64,000 bases of DNA, from positions 1 through 64,000 of the forward strand of contig CACWLK010000002.1 of NCBI GenBank assembly GCA_902761715.1. Reading direction: 5' to 3'. This document shows positions 8,545 through 17,099 of the stretch, piece by piece. Both the position numbers and the translations under genes were made by a program. The notes under the pieces are model-generated. The model ran no database searches. It saw only the letters and a program-made list of their open reading frames with translations, and was not told where the DNA came from. Every line of letters starts with the position of its first letter. Positions within the stretch are counted from its first letter, which is position 1. This DNA is from an uncultured Rhodospirillales bacterium (GTDB taxonomy: Bacteria; Pseudomonadota; Alphaproteobacteria; RF32; CAG-239).

Positions 8545-9621
8545 ATGGAAAACAATGCCTCTAAAGAAGAATTCATCAAACGTCAACGTGCCAGATTGAC
8601 ATATTTGCAATCGATTCGGCTCAATCAAAGCGGTAATCGTGTTGAATTGTCAAATCCAAAATCCATAATTTCCAAAGCCGTAAAACAGCAATATCCTGAT
8701 TTATCTCATGATGAAGTCCAAAAAACAACCCGTGAGCTCGTTTTAGCACCCAACAATTCTCGGATTAAGGTCGGAGAACAGGAGATTGCGGTTGAGGATT
8801 TACAGTTCAAAATTGCCGAGTCAATTGAGCTTTTGAACTCCGAAACCAATTCACAACAAGAATATTTCGGTTGGTTTGAGGATTGCGCTAAAATCTTGCA
8901 TAACATGAATGATGGTTATATTACCGATTCTGATTTGAGTGAACGCAATGAGTGGCTTGATGATTCCTATATCAGAGAGGCTGAACTAATGACCTGTATG
9001 GGGTTATACAGAAACAGTACTTTCCCTGAAGCCAAGCAAAAATATGACCAAATATACAATAAACTGGTAAAATTACGCCAACTCCGCAATGCCATCAAAG
9101 ACAGTACACGTTCTGAAAGCGATGATCGAAAAAAACGAGAGGAAGCGCTGTTCCATACCATTGACCCGCAGAGAGTTGCTCAATATGCTATGGTTATCAA
9201 TGAGTTCCAACAACACGATCCGTACTGGAACTTGCCTAAGTCCAAATTACGCGGACTTCATATGTTCCGTGGTTATGACGATGAGCTTGATGGCGAATAC
9301 GATTACTTTTACGGACGTTTTGAGCCGGATCATGATCAGACAAAAAATCCGCCCAAACGCAGTGCTTTTCCTTTTATGGACAAGCTGAAAGAGTATATAT
9401 TGTTCCATTGGGACGATGAAAACGACGATTCTGCTTCTCGTAGTCGCGCTGAAGAATTACGTCAGCGCCAATCTGCCGCTTCAACTCAAAATAAGGATGA
9501 AATTCAAAGTCGAATTTTGGCTTTGCGATTGCGTCGTCATGATGCCAACTCAAATGTTGAAAAGCATATAAAATCTTTTATTGCCGCACGTTTCAGAAAT
9601 CTTTCCTCCTCACGGACATAA
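8545..9621 (+). CDS. conserved-looking hypothetical protein, highly charged
   Basis: I do not recognise this 358-residue protein. It is soluble and charge-rich, with long predicted helices, no signal peptide and no membrane segment. Two aspartate-rich patches stand out, GYDDELDGEYDYFYGRFEPD near residue 255 and HWDDENDD near 292. The C-terminal 65 residues are basic (ILALRLRRHD, AARFRNL). AAGGAGACAATCA precedes the ATG. It is the second gene after the promoter at 8033 and probably co-transcribed with the TerB-like gene, suggesting a shared role. Confidence 0.6.
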   Translation: MENNASKEEFIKRQRARLTYLQSIRLNQSGNRVELSNPKSIISKAVKQQYPDLSHDEVQKTTRELVLAPNNSRIKVGEQEIAVEDLQFKIAESIELLNSETNSQQEYFGWFEDCAKILHNMNDGYITDSDLSERNEWLDDSYIREAELMTCMGLYRNSTFPEAKQKYDQIYNKLVKLRQLRNAIKDSTRSESDDRKKREEALFHTIDPQRVAQYAMVINEFQQHDPYWNLPKSKLRGLHMFRGYDDELDGEYDYFYGRFEPDHDQTKNPPKRSAFPFMDKLKEYILFHWDDENDDSASRSRAEELRQRQSAASTQNKDEIQSRILALRLRRHDANSNVEKHIKSFIAARFRNLSSSRT

Positions 9622-9721
9622 TAGCTGTAAACATGCCCAACAATTGGCTGGACAATTAAAAAAAAATAGATAATAATCCTACACAGATTATTAATCACGA
9701 ATTTATAAAAAGGAGTATCAA

Positions 9722-9991
9722 ATGGGTTTAGTCGGATTAGTTTTTATCATCTATGCATTGATTGTATTGTTTGATATCATTGTTACAGTTCTCAAAAATT
9801 GCAAAGTTACCGATCTTGCAAAGAATGAGACAACCAAGAAAGCTGTTGAGCTTTGCGGCAAACTTACTGCTCCGGTTTATGAAAAAGTTACTGAGGCTCT
9901 TCCCGAAAAGTGGCGCAAGTTTGGTGAATACGAGAGTGCTCCGGTAATTATATTCATCGTCTTGGCCGTTCTCGGACAGATGATGCTGTAA
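9722..9991 (+). CDS. YggT-family membrane protein, divergent
   Basis: An 89-residue protein with a hydrophobic helix at each end (GLVGLVFIIYALIVLFDIIV and APVIIFIVLAVLGQMML) joined by a charged linker. The linker and second half (LTAPVYEKVTEALPEKW...APVIIFIVLAVLG) follow the YggT pattern of a short TEPVLxPIR-like stretch before a C-terminal helix. The next two genes, DUF167 and folD, are the usual neighbours of yggT in Alphaproteobacteria. The family call rests on both points and is moderate. AAAGGAGTATCAA is the ribosome site. Confidence 0.6.
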   Translation: MGLVGLVFIIYALIVLFDIIVTVLKNCKVTDLAKNETTKKAVELCGKLTAPVYEKVTEALPEKWRKFGEYESAPVIIFIVLAVLGQMML

Positions 9992-10006
9992 TAATCGCAA
10001 CTTTAT

Positions 10007-10036
10007 AAAAGGCGGCATTTTGCCGCCTGTTTTTTT
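10007..10036 (+). terminator. rho-independent terminator just before the DUF167 start
   Basis: GGCGGCA-TTT-TGCCGCC (10011-10027) followed by TGTTTTTTT. The T-tract ends one base before the ATG of the next gene, so the hairpin occupies the place where a ribosome site should be. It ends the YggT-like transcript and may attenuate the DUF167-folD unit. Confidence 0.8.
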
Positions 10037-10037
10037 C

Positions 10038-10346
10038 ATGATATACAGCTCAAACGATTCAGCAATTATATTATCGGTAAAAATTACCCCTAATGCCTCT
10101 GAACAATGCGTTAAGGGGGTTATTACATCTGCTGATGGCGCCGATTTTTTGCGCATCAATGTTGTCAGTGTTCCCGAAAAAGGCAAAGCCAACAAAGAAC
10201 TGATTAAATTTTTAAGCAAAGAGCTTGATATCGCCAAAAGCAATATTGAAATAATCAGCGGAGAGAGTAATCATTTCAAAAAGCTCAAAATAAATTCAAC
10301 TTCTCCTTTTATCATTAACAAACTTGAACAATGGAGTGCACTATGA
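10038..10346 (+). CDS. DUF167 (YggU-like) protein
   Basis: A 102-residue soluble protein of the DUF167 family, function unknown. The family core is visible as SVKITPNASEQCVKGV followed by LRINVVSVPEKGKANKELIKFLSKEL and an ISGESNHFKKLKI stretch. The stop overlaps the folD start as ATGA. The ATG lies directly behind the terminator T-tract and has no visible Shine-Dalgarno sequence, so expression may be low or coupled to partial read-through. The yggT-DUF167-folD order is common in Alphaproteobacteria. Confidence 0.85.
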   Translation: MIYSSNDSAIILSVKITPNASEQCVKGVITSADGADFLRINVVSVPEKGKANKELIKFLSKELDIAKSNIEIISGESNHFKKLKINSTSPFIINKLEQWSAL

Positions 10347-11197
10347 CGGCAAATATTATCGACGGAAAGCTCATGGCTCAGGAACTGCGTGAACAGTTGG
10401 CGCAAAAAGTTGCCCATTTGCCGACACCCCCTCATCTTGCGGTAATTTTAGTCGGTAACGATGAGGCCAGCATAATCTATGACCGCAATAAAAAGAAAGC
10501 GGCAGAAGCTATCGGCATGCAGTGTACAATTCATCATCTTGATGAAAACACCCCCCAAGAAGAGCTTTTGCAACTTATTCACCGGCTCAATACCGATTCT
10601 GCCGTTAATGGCATTATTGTTCAAATGCCTTTGCCCAAGCACTTCAATTCGGAGCAGATTATCGAAAGTATCGACCATGCCAAAGATGTTGACGGTTTTG
10701 GTATATACAACATAGGTTTGCTCCACTCCAACGATTCGTCAGCTATGGTTGCAGCCACACCTCAAGCAGTTTTGTACATGTTGCAACAAACCTTGGGTAA
10801 TATTGCCGGCAAACATGCGGTAATTATCGGTCGTTCCAACATTGTAGGACGCCCGCTGGCATCACTTTTGCTCAACAATCACTGTACGGTTACCATTGCA
10901 CACAGCAAAACTGTAAATTTACCGCAAATAGCTGCTTCTGCCGATATTTTGGTGTCAGCTTGCGGAGTAGCAAAATTGGTCAAAAAAGAATGGATTAAAC
11001 CCGGAGCAACCGTGATTGACGTCGGCATTAATCGCATTGACGGAAAACTTTGCGGTGATGTCGATTTCGACGAGGCAAAAGAGATAGCTGAGTATATCAC
11101 ACCTGTTCCAGGCGGAGTAGGACCGATGACGGTTACCATGCTTCTTAATAACACGTTGCGTGCCTATATAGAACAAAACTCCGGCTTGAAAAAATAA
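10343..11197 (+). CDS. folD: bifunctional methylenetetrahydrofolate dehydrogenase/cyclohydrolase FolD
   Basis: Interconverts 5,10-methylene-, methenyl- and 10-formyl-tetrahydrofolate using NADP. Landmarks are the ILVGNDEASIIYDRNKKKAA segment with the catalytic Tyr and Lys, GIIVQMPLPKH, the nucleotide-binding GRSNIVGRPLA and the closing PGGVGPMTVTMLLNNT. The ATG overlapping the DUF167 stop was preferred over one four codons earlier, giving 284 residues (E. coli 288). It supplies the folate cofactor cycle that ThyA and DHFR, 12 kb away, also use. Confidence 0.96.
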   Translation: MTANIIDGKLMAQELREQLAQKVAHLPTPPHLAVILVGNDEASIIYDRNKKKAAEAIGMQCTIHHLDENTPQEELLQLIHRLNTDSAVNGIIVQMPLPKHFNSEQIIESIDHAKDVDGFGIYNIGLLHSNDSSAMVAATPQAVLYMLQQTLGNIAGKHAVIIGRSNIVGRPLASLLLNNHCTVTIAHSKTVNLPQIAASADILVSACGVAKLVKKEWIKPGATVIDVGINRIDGKLCGDVDFDEAKEIAEYITPVPGGVGPMTVTMLLNNTLRAYIEQNSGLKK

Positions 11198-11246
11198 TTG
11201 CACTGATTATCTGAACCCCTGTTGATGTATTGAGGAGACACAATCA

Positions 11247-11861
11247 TTGAGCAGGGTTTTTATAATTGATGACCGGTCTTTAAAAATAGACCTTTATTGT
11301 CATATTTTTGCGCAGGTCGGTGCTGAGGTATTTTTCACCGAAAACGCCTATCGTTTTGTCAGATATGCTCAGGAGCTTCACCCTGATTTATATCTTATCA
11401 ATGCCGATATGCGTAACACAAATGCCGAAAAACTCATCGAATATATGCATAAACATGCTCTTTCAGAGCTTGCACCTTTAATTATCACCTCGAAACGCAC
11501 ACCAAAATTCTTAGACAAAGGCATATCGCACCACATAAAGGACAAAAATATTACAACCGAACTTCCTGAACTTGCACAAACATATTGCAGGGGAGGTTAT
11601 CAATACGATGTTTTGTTGCTTGAAAAAGAGCCGCAAATGCCTTTGATACCGACTGTTGACACTCAAAAAGACTGGTCATGCTTCAAGGTTTATGATCCGC
11701 AGGGGGCACGTTCGTTTTTACAAAAAAATCAAAGCCGTATTATAGCCGTTCATTGTCCAACAGTACAGTTTCAAAACATGAAAAAGACATTGCCGATTGA
11801 TAACGTCGTACATGTTGAAAATGTTGCATATTTAAATAATTTAGTTTCTTTTATAAAATAA
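11247..11861 (+). CDS. receiver-like protein with unidentified C-terminal half
   Basis: A 204-residue protein that opens like a response-regulator receiver: VFIIDDRS with an acidic pair at residues 8-9, a candidate phospho-acceptor Asp54 in LINADMR, and ITSKR at about 80-84. The conserved lysine position is uncertain (HHIKDK, about 98). Residues 110-204 are not a recognised output domain and contain no HTH. The start is a TTG with GAGGAG nine bases upstream; no ATG fits. No histidine kinase is nearby, so it may be a degenerate or single-domain signalling protein. Confidence 0.55.
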   Translation: MSRVFIIDDRSLKIDLYCHIFAQVGAEVFFTENAYRFVRYAQELHPDLYLINADMRNTNAEKLIEYMHKHALSELAPLIITSKRTPKFLDKGISHHIKDKNITTELPELAQTYCRGGYQYDVLLLEKEPQMPLIPTVDTQKDWSCFKVYDPQGARSFLQKNQSRIIAVHCPTVQFQNMKKTLPIDNVVHVENVAYLNNLVSFIK

Positions 11862-11896
11862 TATATTAGAATTCTTTCGAAATTAGAGAGATTAAG

Positions 11897-12475
11897 ATGA
11901 CTAAAAAAATATATCAGTGGATGGTTGATTCTGCGGCCCAAAAAAATGCGCTATGGATACTGGCGGCAATTTCTTTTATTGAGAGTTCATTTTTTCCAAT
12001 TCCGCCGGATATCATGCTCATTCCTATGGTTATAGCCGCTCCCTCAAAAGCATGGCGCATTGCTTTTGTAGCAACTGCCGCAAGCGTTATCGGCGGTTAT
12101 TTCGGATATGCCATTGGTTTTTGGGGATATGACTTAATCGCTCGTCCTTTACTTGAGTTTTACGGCTACCTCGGCAAATTTGAAATTTTCAAAGAATATT
12201 ACAATGAATACGGGGCATGGATAGTTTTTGCCGCCGGCATTACCCCGTTTCCCTATAAAGTCATCACCATTGCCAGTGGTGCTGTATCACTCAATCTTTT
12301 GGTGTTCGGTGTTGCTTCGGTCTTTGCTCGTGGCTTGCGTTTCTTTATAATTGCCGGTCTGCTTTACTACTATGGTGCACCCATAAAAAACTTTATCGAA
12401 AAACACTTTGGGGTGCTTTCGATATTGTTTTTTATATTGCTTGTGGGTGGTTTTGTTTTACTGAAATATATGTAA
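11897..12475 (+). CDS. YqaA-type DedA/VTT-domain membrane protein
   Basis: A 192-residue inner-membrane protein with about five hydrophobic segments. The SNARE-associated (VTT) core is visible as FIESSFFPIPPDIMLIPMV, the glycine-rich VIGGYFGYAIGF and FAAGITPFPYKVITIASG. DedA relatives are linked to membrane-lipid (undecaprenyl phosphate or phospholipid) flipping and membrane homeostasis; which substrate applies here is unknown. It ends 3 bp from the convergent infA, with no terminator between. Confidence 0.85.
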   Translation: MTKKIYQWMVDSAAQKNALWILAAISFIESSFFPIPPDIMLIPMVIAAPSKAWRIAFVATAASVIGGYFGYAIGFWGYDLIARPLLEFYGYLGKFEIFKEYYNEYGAWIVFAAGITPFPYKVITIASGAVSLNLLVFGVASVFARGLRFFIIAGLLYYYGAPIKNFIEKHFGVLSILFFILLVGGFVLLKYM

Positions 12476-12478
12476 AAA

Positions 12479-12697
12479 TTAATCTTTATGGCGGAAAGTT
12501 ATGCGCCCTTTAGTCAGATCATAAGGGGTCATTTCAATATCAACCTTATCTCCGACCATAACCCTGATGCGGAATTTGCGCATTTTTCCGGCTGTCATTG
12601 CCAAAATCTCAACGCCGTTTTCAAGTTTTACACGAAACATTGCATTAGGCAGTTTTTCAATAACTTCACCGGTTAATTCTAAGAGTTCTTCTTTCAT
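12479..12697 (-). CDS. infA: translation initiation factor IF-1
   Basis: A 72-residue OB-fold protein that occupies the ribosomal A site during initiation. The family sequence is complete: [30 protein letters not shown] and [19 protein letters not shown]. It is convergent with the YqaA-like gene with only a 3-bp gap, and is transcribed alone from the AT-rich gap at 12698-12850. Confidence 0.97.
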   Translation of the reverse strand: MKEELLELTGEVIEKLPNAMFRVKLENGVEILAMTAGKMRKFRIRVMVGDKVDIEMTPYDLTKGRITFRHKD

Positions 12698-12850
12698 AAA
12701 TTTTCCCTAAATTCTTTATACTAATGAAATTGTATAATACTTAAAATTTATTTTGGCAATTTATTTCTTATATTATTTGTAAAAACATCGACATAATTAG
12801 CCAATCATTAACCCTTAACCTGTATGTTGATAACAGTAAGAGGACAGATT

Positions 12851-13075
12851 ATGTTTGATAAATTTTGGTTTGATACATCCAAGGCTGAAGATTTTTCAGC
12901 ATTTTTAACACTTAACGATCGCTCGGTGGTCTTAATCAGGTCTGACCGTGTGTCCAACAACAATGTTTGGCGCCTTTATTCCCCTGACGGGAACGAGATT
13001 GCCGTTACCGACAGCCGAGATATGGCTTTTATCTTAGCTCGCCAACATAACCTTATGGCCTACAGTGTTCACTGA
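12851..13075 (+). CDS. small hypothetical protein
   Basis: A 74-residue protein that I do not recognise. It is soluble and starts MFDKFWFDTSKAEDFSAFL. The start is set by AGAGGAC nine bases before the ATG; a start nine codons earlier lacks a ribosome site. Its stop overlaps the end of the convergent gene at 13069 by 7 bp. Clean ribosome site and coding-like composition support it being real. Confidence 0.55.
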   Translation: MFDKFWFDTSKAEDFSAFLTLNDRSVVLIRSDRVSNNNVWRLYSPDGNEIAVTDSRDMAFILARQHNLMAYSVH

Positions 13076-13614
13076 CAGTTCAAGCTTTTAGTTAATTTTT
13101 TGATTATTGTCGCCAAATAAGAATGTCTTATTTGCATTGAAGATTGCAATTTCTTCAACATATTGATTTTTTTGAGTATCATATCGGGGCGATCAACGGC
13201 AAAAGCCGGCAAACCGAGCATTTTTAATGATTTCACAAGCAGATAAGAACTGTCTCCGATTTTTATATCAAGCTTTTTTTGGGCATCAAGTTTGGCAATT
13301 ATAATTTTTTCTAATACTGAAGACAGCGGAGTATAGTGCCCCGACAAAAAATTTTTCATTGCATATAAATAGAACAAATACATCAGGAGCAGGGCAATAA
13401 ATACCGCAAATGCAATCTTTAGCCACAATGTCTTTGCAATCAATATTCCATAAGCGGCATAAAACATAAACCCCCATATCACATTAAATCTTGCCGTATC
13501 CGGAATATAAAAATAAACCAGTTTGCGGGGATTAAGTCTTAACACTCTATTGCAAAATGCAATGAAAATTGCTGCCAAAGCAATCAGAAACATTAAAAAA
13601 CTCAATTCCTTCAT
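13069..13614 (-). CDS. membrane protein of unknown function downstream of mipZ
   Basis: A 181-residue protein with an N-terminal hydrophobic helix (LSFLMFLIALAAIFIAF) and two more around residues 45-85, followed by a basic, helical cytosolic tail of about 95 residues rich in Lys and Leu. AAGGAGTACCGCA precedes the ATG, 12 bp after the mipZ stop, so it is the third gene of the D,D-carboxypeptidase-mipZ unit. I cannot assign a family; the tail (KLDAQKKLDIKIG, MILKKINMLKKLQ) could bind protein or nucleic acid. Confidence 0.6.
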   Translation of the reverse strand: MKELSFLMFLIALAAIFIAFCNRVLRLNPRKLVYFYIPDTARFNVIWGFMFYAAYGILIAKTLWLKIAFAVFIALLLMYLFYLYAMKNFLSGHYTPLSSVLEKIIIAKLDAQKKLDIKIGDSSYLLVKSLKMLGLPAFAVDRPDMILKKINMLKKLQSSMQIRHSYLATIIKKLTKSLNCQ

Positions 13615-13626
13615 TGCGGTACTCCT

Positions 13627-14427
13627 TTATCCTTGCGGGCATATGTATTCGGCCAAAGCCCTGATTTCTTGTTTTGCAGCCAGATGTGACATTGTTAAAC
13701 GACCTTTCAAAGCCTCAGATTTAACATCCAACACCGTCAGCCCCTGTAAAAACAATTCCTTATATATAACACGGTCTTTAATACCGTCGGCAACTCTAAA
13801 ACCGTATAGTTTTGAAATGTTATTCAGTTGCTCAAAGAAAAAAGTTTTGTTTTTTGAATTGAGCGGCGAAATTTTGTTCCCGACAACAATCCAGTTTAAC
13901 AGCTGCTTTCCGTGTTGAGCTCTATATTTACGCATATCCCACACAAATTGAGCATAGTGTCCGGCATGGTGTTTTTCTGGATTGTCCTTATCAATCTCTG
14001 ACAATACGTTTAAGTCAATCAAGCTGTCGCTAATCGGTGTAATTAGTGTATCTGCCAATTTGTGCGCTTCTTCAAACAAATAGTTTTTACCGCCTGGCGT
14101 ATCAATAATTATGGCATCATATTGTCCGGCCAACTCATTCATAGCCAATTCGATTTCTGATATATGATTATCATATTCCGCATGATTTTCACGCGGGGTA
14201 ACGGTAACCAACTGCGGTATAATTAAATTAATATGGTTTTGAATTGCAAATTTTTTTCTGTTTTCCACGTATCTTGACAGTGTTCCTTGTCTGCCGTCCA
14301 TATCGACAACGGCTACCTTAAAACCTTCCTGCATTAAAAAAATTGCCAAATGCATGGAAACGGTTGATTTTCCGGTTCCGCCTTTTTCGTTACTTATTGT
14401 GATAATGTGTGCTTTTTTGTCTTTCAT
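13627..14427 (-). CDS. mipZ: division-site positioning ATPase MipZ
   Basis: A 266-residue ParA/MinD-class ATPase. The deviant Walker A NEKGGTGKST is at residues 13-22, followed by KVAVVDMDGRQGTLSRYVENR and IIIDTPGG. The region GFRVADGIKDRVIYKELFLQGLTVLD matches my recollection of the C-terminal part of Caulobacter MipZ and separates it from ordinary ParA. MipZ forms gradients from ParB-bound poles and inhibits FtsZ away from midcell. Its start overlaps the stop of the upstream carboxypeptidase gene (ATGA), so the two are translationally coupled. Confidence 0.9.
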   Translation of the reverse strand: MKDKKAHIITISNEKGGTGKSTVSMHLAIFLMQEGFKVAVVDMDGRQGTLSRYVENRKKFAIQNHINLIIPQLVTVTPRENHAEYDNHISEIELAMNELAGQYDAIIIDTPGGKNYLFEEAHKLADTLITPISDSLIDLNVLSEIDKDNPEKHHAGHYAQFVWDMRKYRAQHGKQLLNWIVVGNKISPLNSKNKTFFFEQLNNISKLYGFRVADGIKDRVIYKELFLQGLTVLDVKSEALKGRLTMSHLAAKQEIRALAEYICPQG

Positions 14428-15602
14428 TGTTGCTTATCAGCCATTGCTAGTTGTGAACTACTTTTCGTATTTACAACTATACAAGACTTGTTTTCTTTTT
14501 TCAAACGATTACACAATTCTTCCGCATCTTTTTTTGCAATGTTTGTAATCCTTGAACGATAAAGCACGACCATATCGCCTTCTACGCTTTCAACATCAAT
14601 CGGATAAGCCTTAAGTTCAGGCATTTTCTTTTTGATGCTGAAGGCATAACTGCGAGCTTTGGCATAATTTCTAAAGGCTCCGATTTGAATACCCCAATTA
14701 CCTTTGGCAATAACTTTTTGAGCCTCTTCTTTGTGAATTTTTTCGATTGTTTTCTTGGGCATATCAAGTTTTGCCATAACGGTATGCGCTGACTTTTGGT
14801 TGTTCAGAGCAATTTTCTTGATACCTCTATCCATAAGGTCCATAACTTTTTTATCTCTTTGCTGATAGGTTTTGTGTCCCATAGTAACGGCCAGCACTCT
14901 GATTCCGTTTCTTTTTGCCGATGTAACAATATTAAAACCTGCAGCGGCCAAATATCCGGTTTTCATGCCGTCGGCACCCTTAAACAGTTTCAAAACATGG
15001 TTATGAGTATAATAAGTTCTGCCCTGATATGAGAACTTTTGCATTGAGAACCATTTATAATACTTGGGAAAATGATGATAAATTGCGCTTCCCAGTATTG
15101 CCATATCACGAGCAGTACTAAATTGTTGGCTGTTGTTCAAACCGGAAGCATTCTTGAATGTCGTTTTTTTCATACCCAGTTTTTTGGCTTTTGCCGTCAT
15201 CAATTTTGCAAACTCACGTTCATCTTTTGCCAAACCTTCAGCCAAAACGGTGGCACAATCATTTGCAGATTTTACGATAACGGCATTTATAGCGTTTTGC
15301 ACGGTAATTGTTTGTCCGGCTCTTACCCCGATTTTAGAAGGGGAGCGTCCTGCAGCCACGCGTGAAACTTTTAATGGGGTACTAAGTTTTAATTTGCCGT
15401 TTTCCAAGGCCTCAAAAGTCAGGTACAATGTCATCAATTTGGTCAATGATGCCGGATAGCGCAACGTATCAGGATTTTCGCTGCTTAAAACTTCGCCGGT
15501 TCCAATGTCTATAGCAATGCTTGAAGTCGTTTTCGGTGCGGCACAAACACTTCCGCTGAAAAGCAGAACTGCGGCAAAAATATAATTAGCGAGTCGTTGC
15601 AT
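14424..15602 (-). CDS. D-alanyl-D-alanine carboxypeptidase (PBP5-type) with C-terminal SPOR domain
   Basis: A secreted penicillin-binding protein that trims peptidoglycan stem peptides. A signal peptide (LANYIFAAVLLFSGSVCA) is followed by the serine-peptidase triad of family S11: SLTK (Ser52, Lys55), SAN (Ser112) and KTG (214-216). A SPOR domain (about 300-385, starting WGIQIGAFRNYAKA) should bind denuded septal glycan, so the enzyme probably acts at the division site. The ATG used has GGGGA upstream and removes four residues. Directly coupled to mipZ. Confidence 0.92.
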   Translation of the reverse strand: MQRLANYIFAAVLLFSGSVCAAPKTTSSIAIDIGTGEVLSSENPDTLRYPASLTKLMTLYLTFEALENGKLKLSTPLKVSRVAAGRSPSKIGVRAGQTITVQNAINAVIVKSANDCATVLAEGLAKDEREFAKLMTAKAKKLGMKKTTFKNASGLNNSQQFSTARDMAILGSAIYHHFPKYYKWFSMQKFSYQGRTYYTHNHVLKLFKGADGMKTGYLAAAGFNIVTSAKRNGIRVLAVTMGHKTYQQRDKKVMDLMDRGIKKIALNNQKSAHTVMAKLDMPKKTIEKIHKEEAQKVIAKGNWGIQIGAFRNYAKARSYAFSIKKKMPELKAYPIDVESVEGDMVVLYRSRITNIAKKDAEELCNRLKKENKSCIVVNTKSSSQLAMADKQQ

Positions 15603-15695
15603 ATAAATCCCCATTCGTTTTGCAATTTATTTTAAAGATAAATTGCAAACAAAAGGTTAACGCAGATATTAAAAACTAAAATATCTGCATATTTC

Positions 15696-17036
15696 TTAAA
15701 AATATTGTATTTTCAGCCAAATTGTCGCCAACAAGATTGTTAACAACATGACTGGAACCGACCACTTCATAAAAGATATGAATTTAATCGGATGTCCTTC
15801 TTTGGCGGCAATACCAGCAATAATAACATTGGCAGAGGCTCCGATAATCGTACCGTTGCCACCAAAACAAGCTCCCAATGACAGCGCCCACCATGCCGGC
15901 ATCATAACTTCTCTTCCGCCGATACTTTCTTCCATTGATTTCAACATCGGGATCATTGTCGCTACAAACGGAATATTATCTACAATACTTGACAGTACGG
16001 CTGAAACCCACAATGTCAAAAAGGTTATTTTCGGGAGTTCTGAATTGGTTACTTCCAGGAACTTCTGCCCCATAATTTCCAAAATTCCGTTTTCTTCCAA
16101 ACCATAAACAATCACAAACAATCCGGTAAAAAAGAAAATTGTGGTCCAGTCTATGTTAGAAAAAATCTGCTCAACTTTTTGATCTCGATCAGCGTGTTTT
16201 TTGCCTGCCGTATAGAGCAATAACAACAATGCTGCTCCAAACAAAGCAATTGAGCCGTTTGACAATCCGGTCTCCTCAGCGGTTATAAAACCGATAATGA
16301 CTGCAAAAAGTACGACCAAAGATTTTTTTAACAACCCATAGCTGCGGATAGCATCGTTTTCATTCATTTGCATAATTGCTGCACGGCTTTGCTCATCAGC
16401 ATGCAAATCTTTGTGCCACAACATCTCAAACAAAGCTACAATAACTATCAAAGCCGTAATAACAATCGGTGTCAGCTCTTTTGCAAAGTCCATAAAAGTC
16501 AGATTGAGTGCCGAACCGATCAGAATATTCGGTGGATCACCAATCAGTGTTGCGGTTCCCCCGATGTTTGAGGCAAAAATTTCCAAAATCAGATAAGGGT
16601 AGGGGTTAAGCTTGAGTTTTTTAGTAATTTGAATGGTTACCGGTGCAATCAGCAAAACGGTTGTAACATTATCTAAAAATGCCGAGAAGAATGCTGTTAC
16701 CAAGGCCAACACCACCAACAGCCCCTGGGGATTTGCCTTAACTTTTTTGGCTCCGTATATTGCAACATATTCAAACATTCCCGAGCGTTCTGCCGTACCG
16801 ATAATAATCATCATGCCGATTAACAACGACAGTGTATTAAAATCAATACCTTCCAGTGCTGATGTTTGGCTCAAAACTCCCGTAAAAATCATAATTCCCG
16901 CACCGAGAATTGCCACAATTGCGCGGTTTACTTTTTCTGAAAACAAAACCACGTAGCATATTGCAAAGACCGATACGGCCAAAATCTTATTTGTGTCTTG
17001 TTGCATATACTCTTGCAACATTTGAAAAAAATGCAT
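15696..17036 (-). CDS. NhaD/ArsB-superfamily permease, copy 1
   Basis: About 446 residues with some eleven hydrophobic segments. The two inverted halves carry the superfamily motifs FLDNVTTVLLIAPVT and IVDNIPFVATMIPM, plus IGDPPNILIG and FGGNGTIIGASANVI. Bacterial NhaD proteins exchange Na+ for H+ and ArsB expels arsenite; the sequence does not decide between them, and no ars genes are nearby. It is a close paralogue of the next gene, 63 bp away on the same strand. The ATG chosen has GAGGTGA at proper distance. Confidence 0.8.
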   Translation of the reverse strand: MHFFQMLQEYMQQDTNKILAVSVFAICYVVLFSEKVNRAIVAILGAGIMIFTGVLSQTSALEGIDFNTLSLLIGMMIIIGTAERSGMFEYVAIYGAKKVKANPQGLLVVLALVTAFFSAFLDNVTTVLLIAPVTIQITKKLKLNPYPYLILEIFASNIGGTATLIGDPPNILIGSALNLTFMDFAKELTPIVITALIVIVALFEMLWHKDLHADEQSRAAIMQMNENDAIRSYGLLKKSLVVLFAVIIGFITAEETGLSNGSIALFGAALLLLLYTAGKKHADRDQKVEQIFSNIDWTTIFFFTGLFVIVYGLEENGILEIMGQKFLEVTNSELPKITFLTLWVSAVLSSIVDNIPFVATMIPMLKSMEESIGGREVMMPAWWALSLGACFGGNGTIIGASANVIIAGIAAKEGHPIKFISFMKWSVPVMLLTILLATIWLKIQYF

Positions 17037-17099
17037 AATCATTCACCTCAATATATCATGAACATACATTTTAATCATGGCTTACTAAATTTTAGTTAA

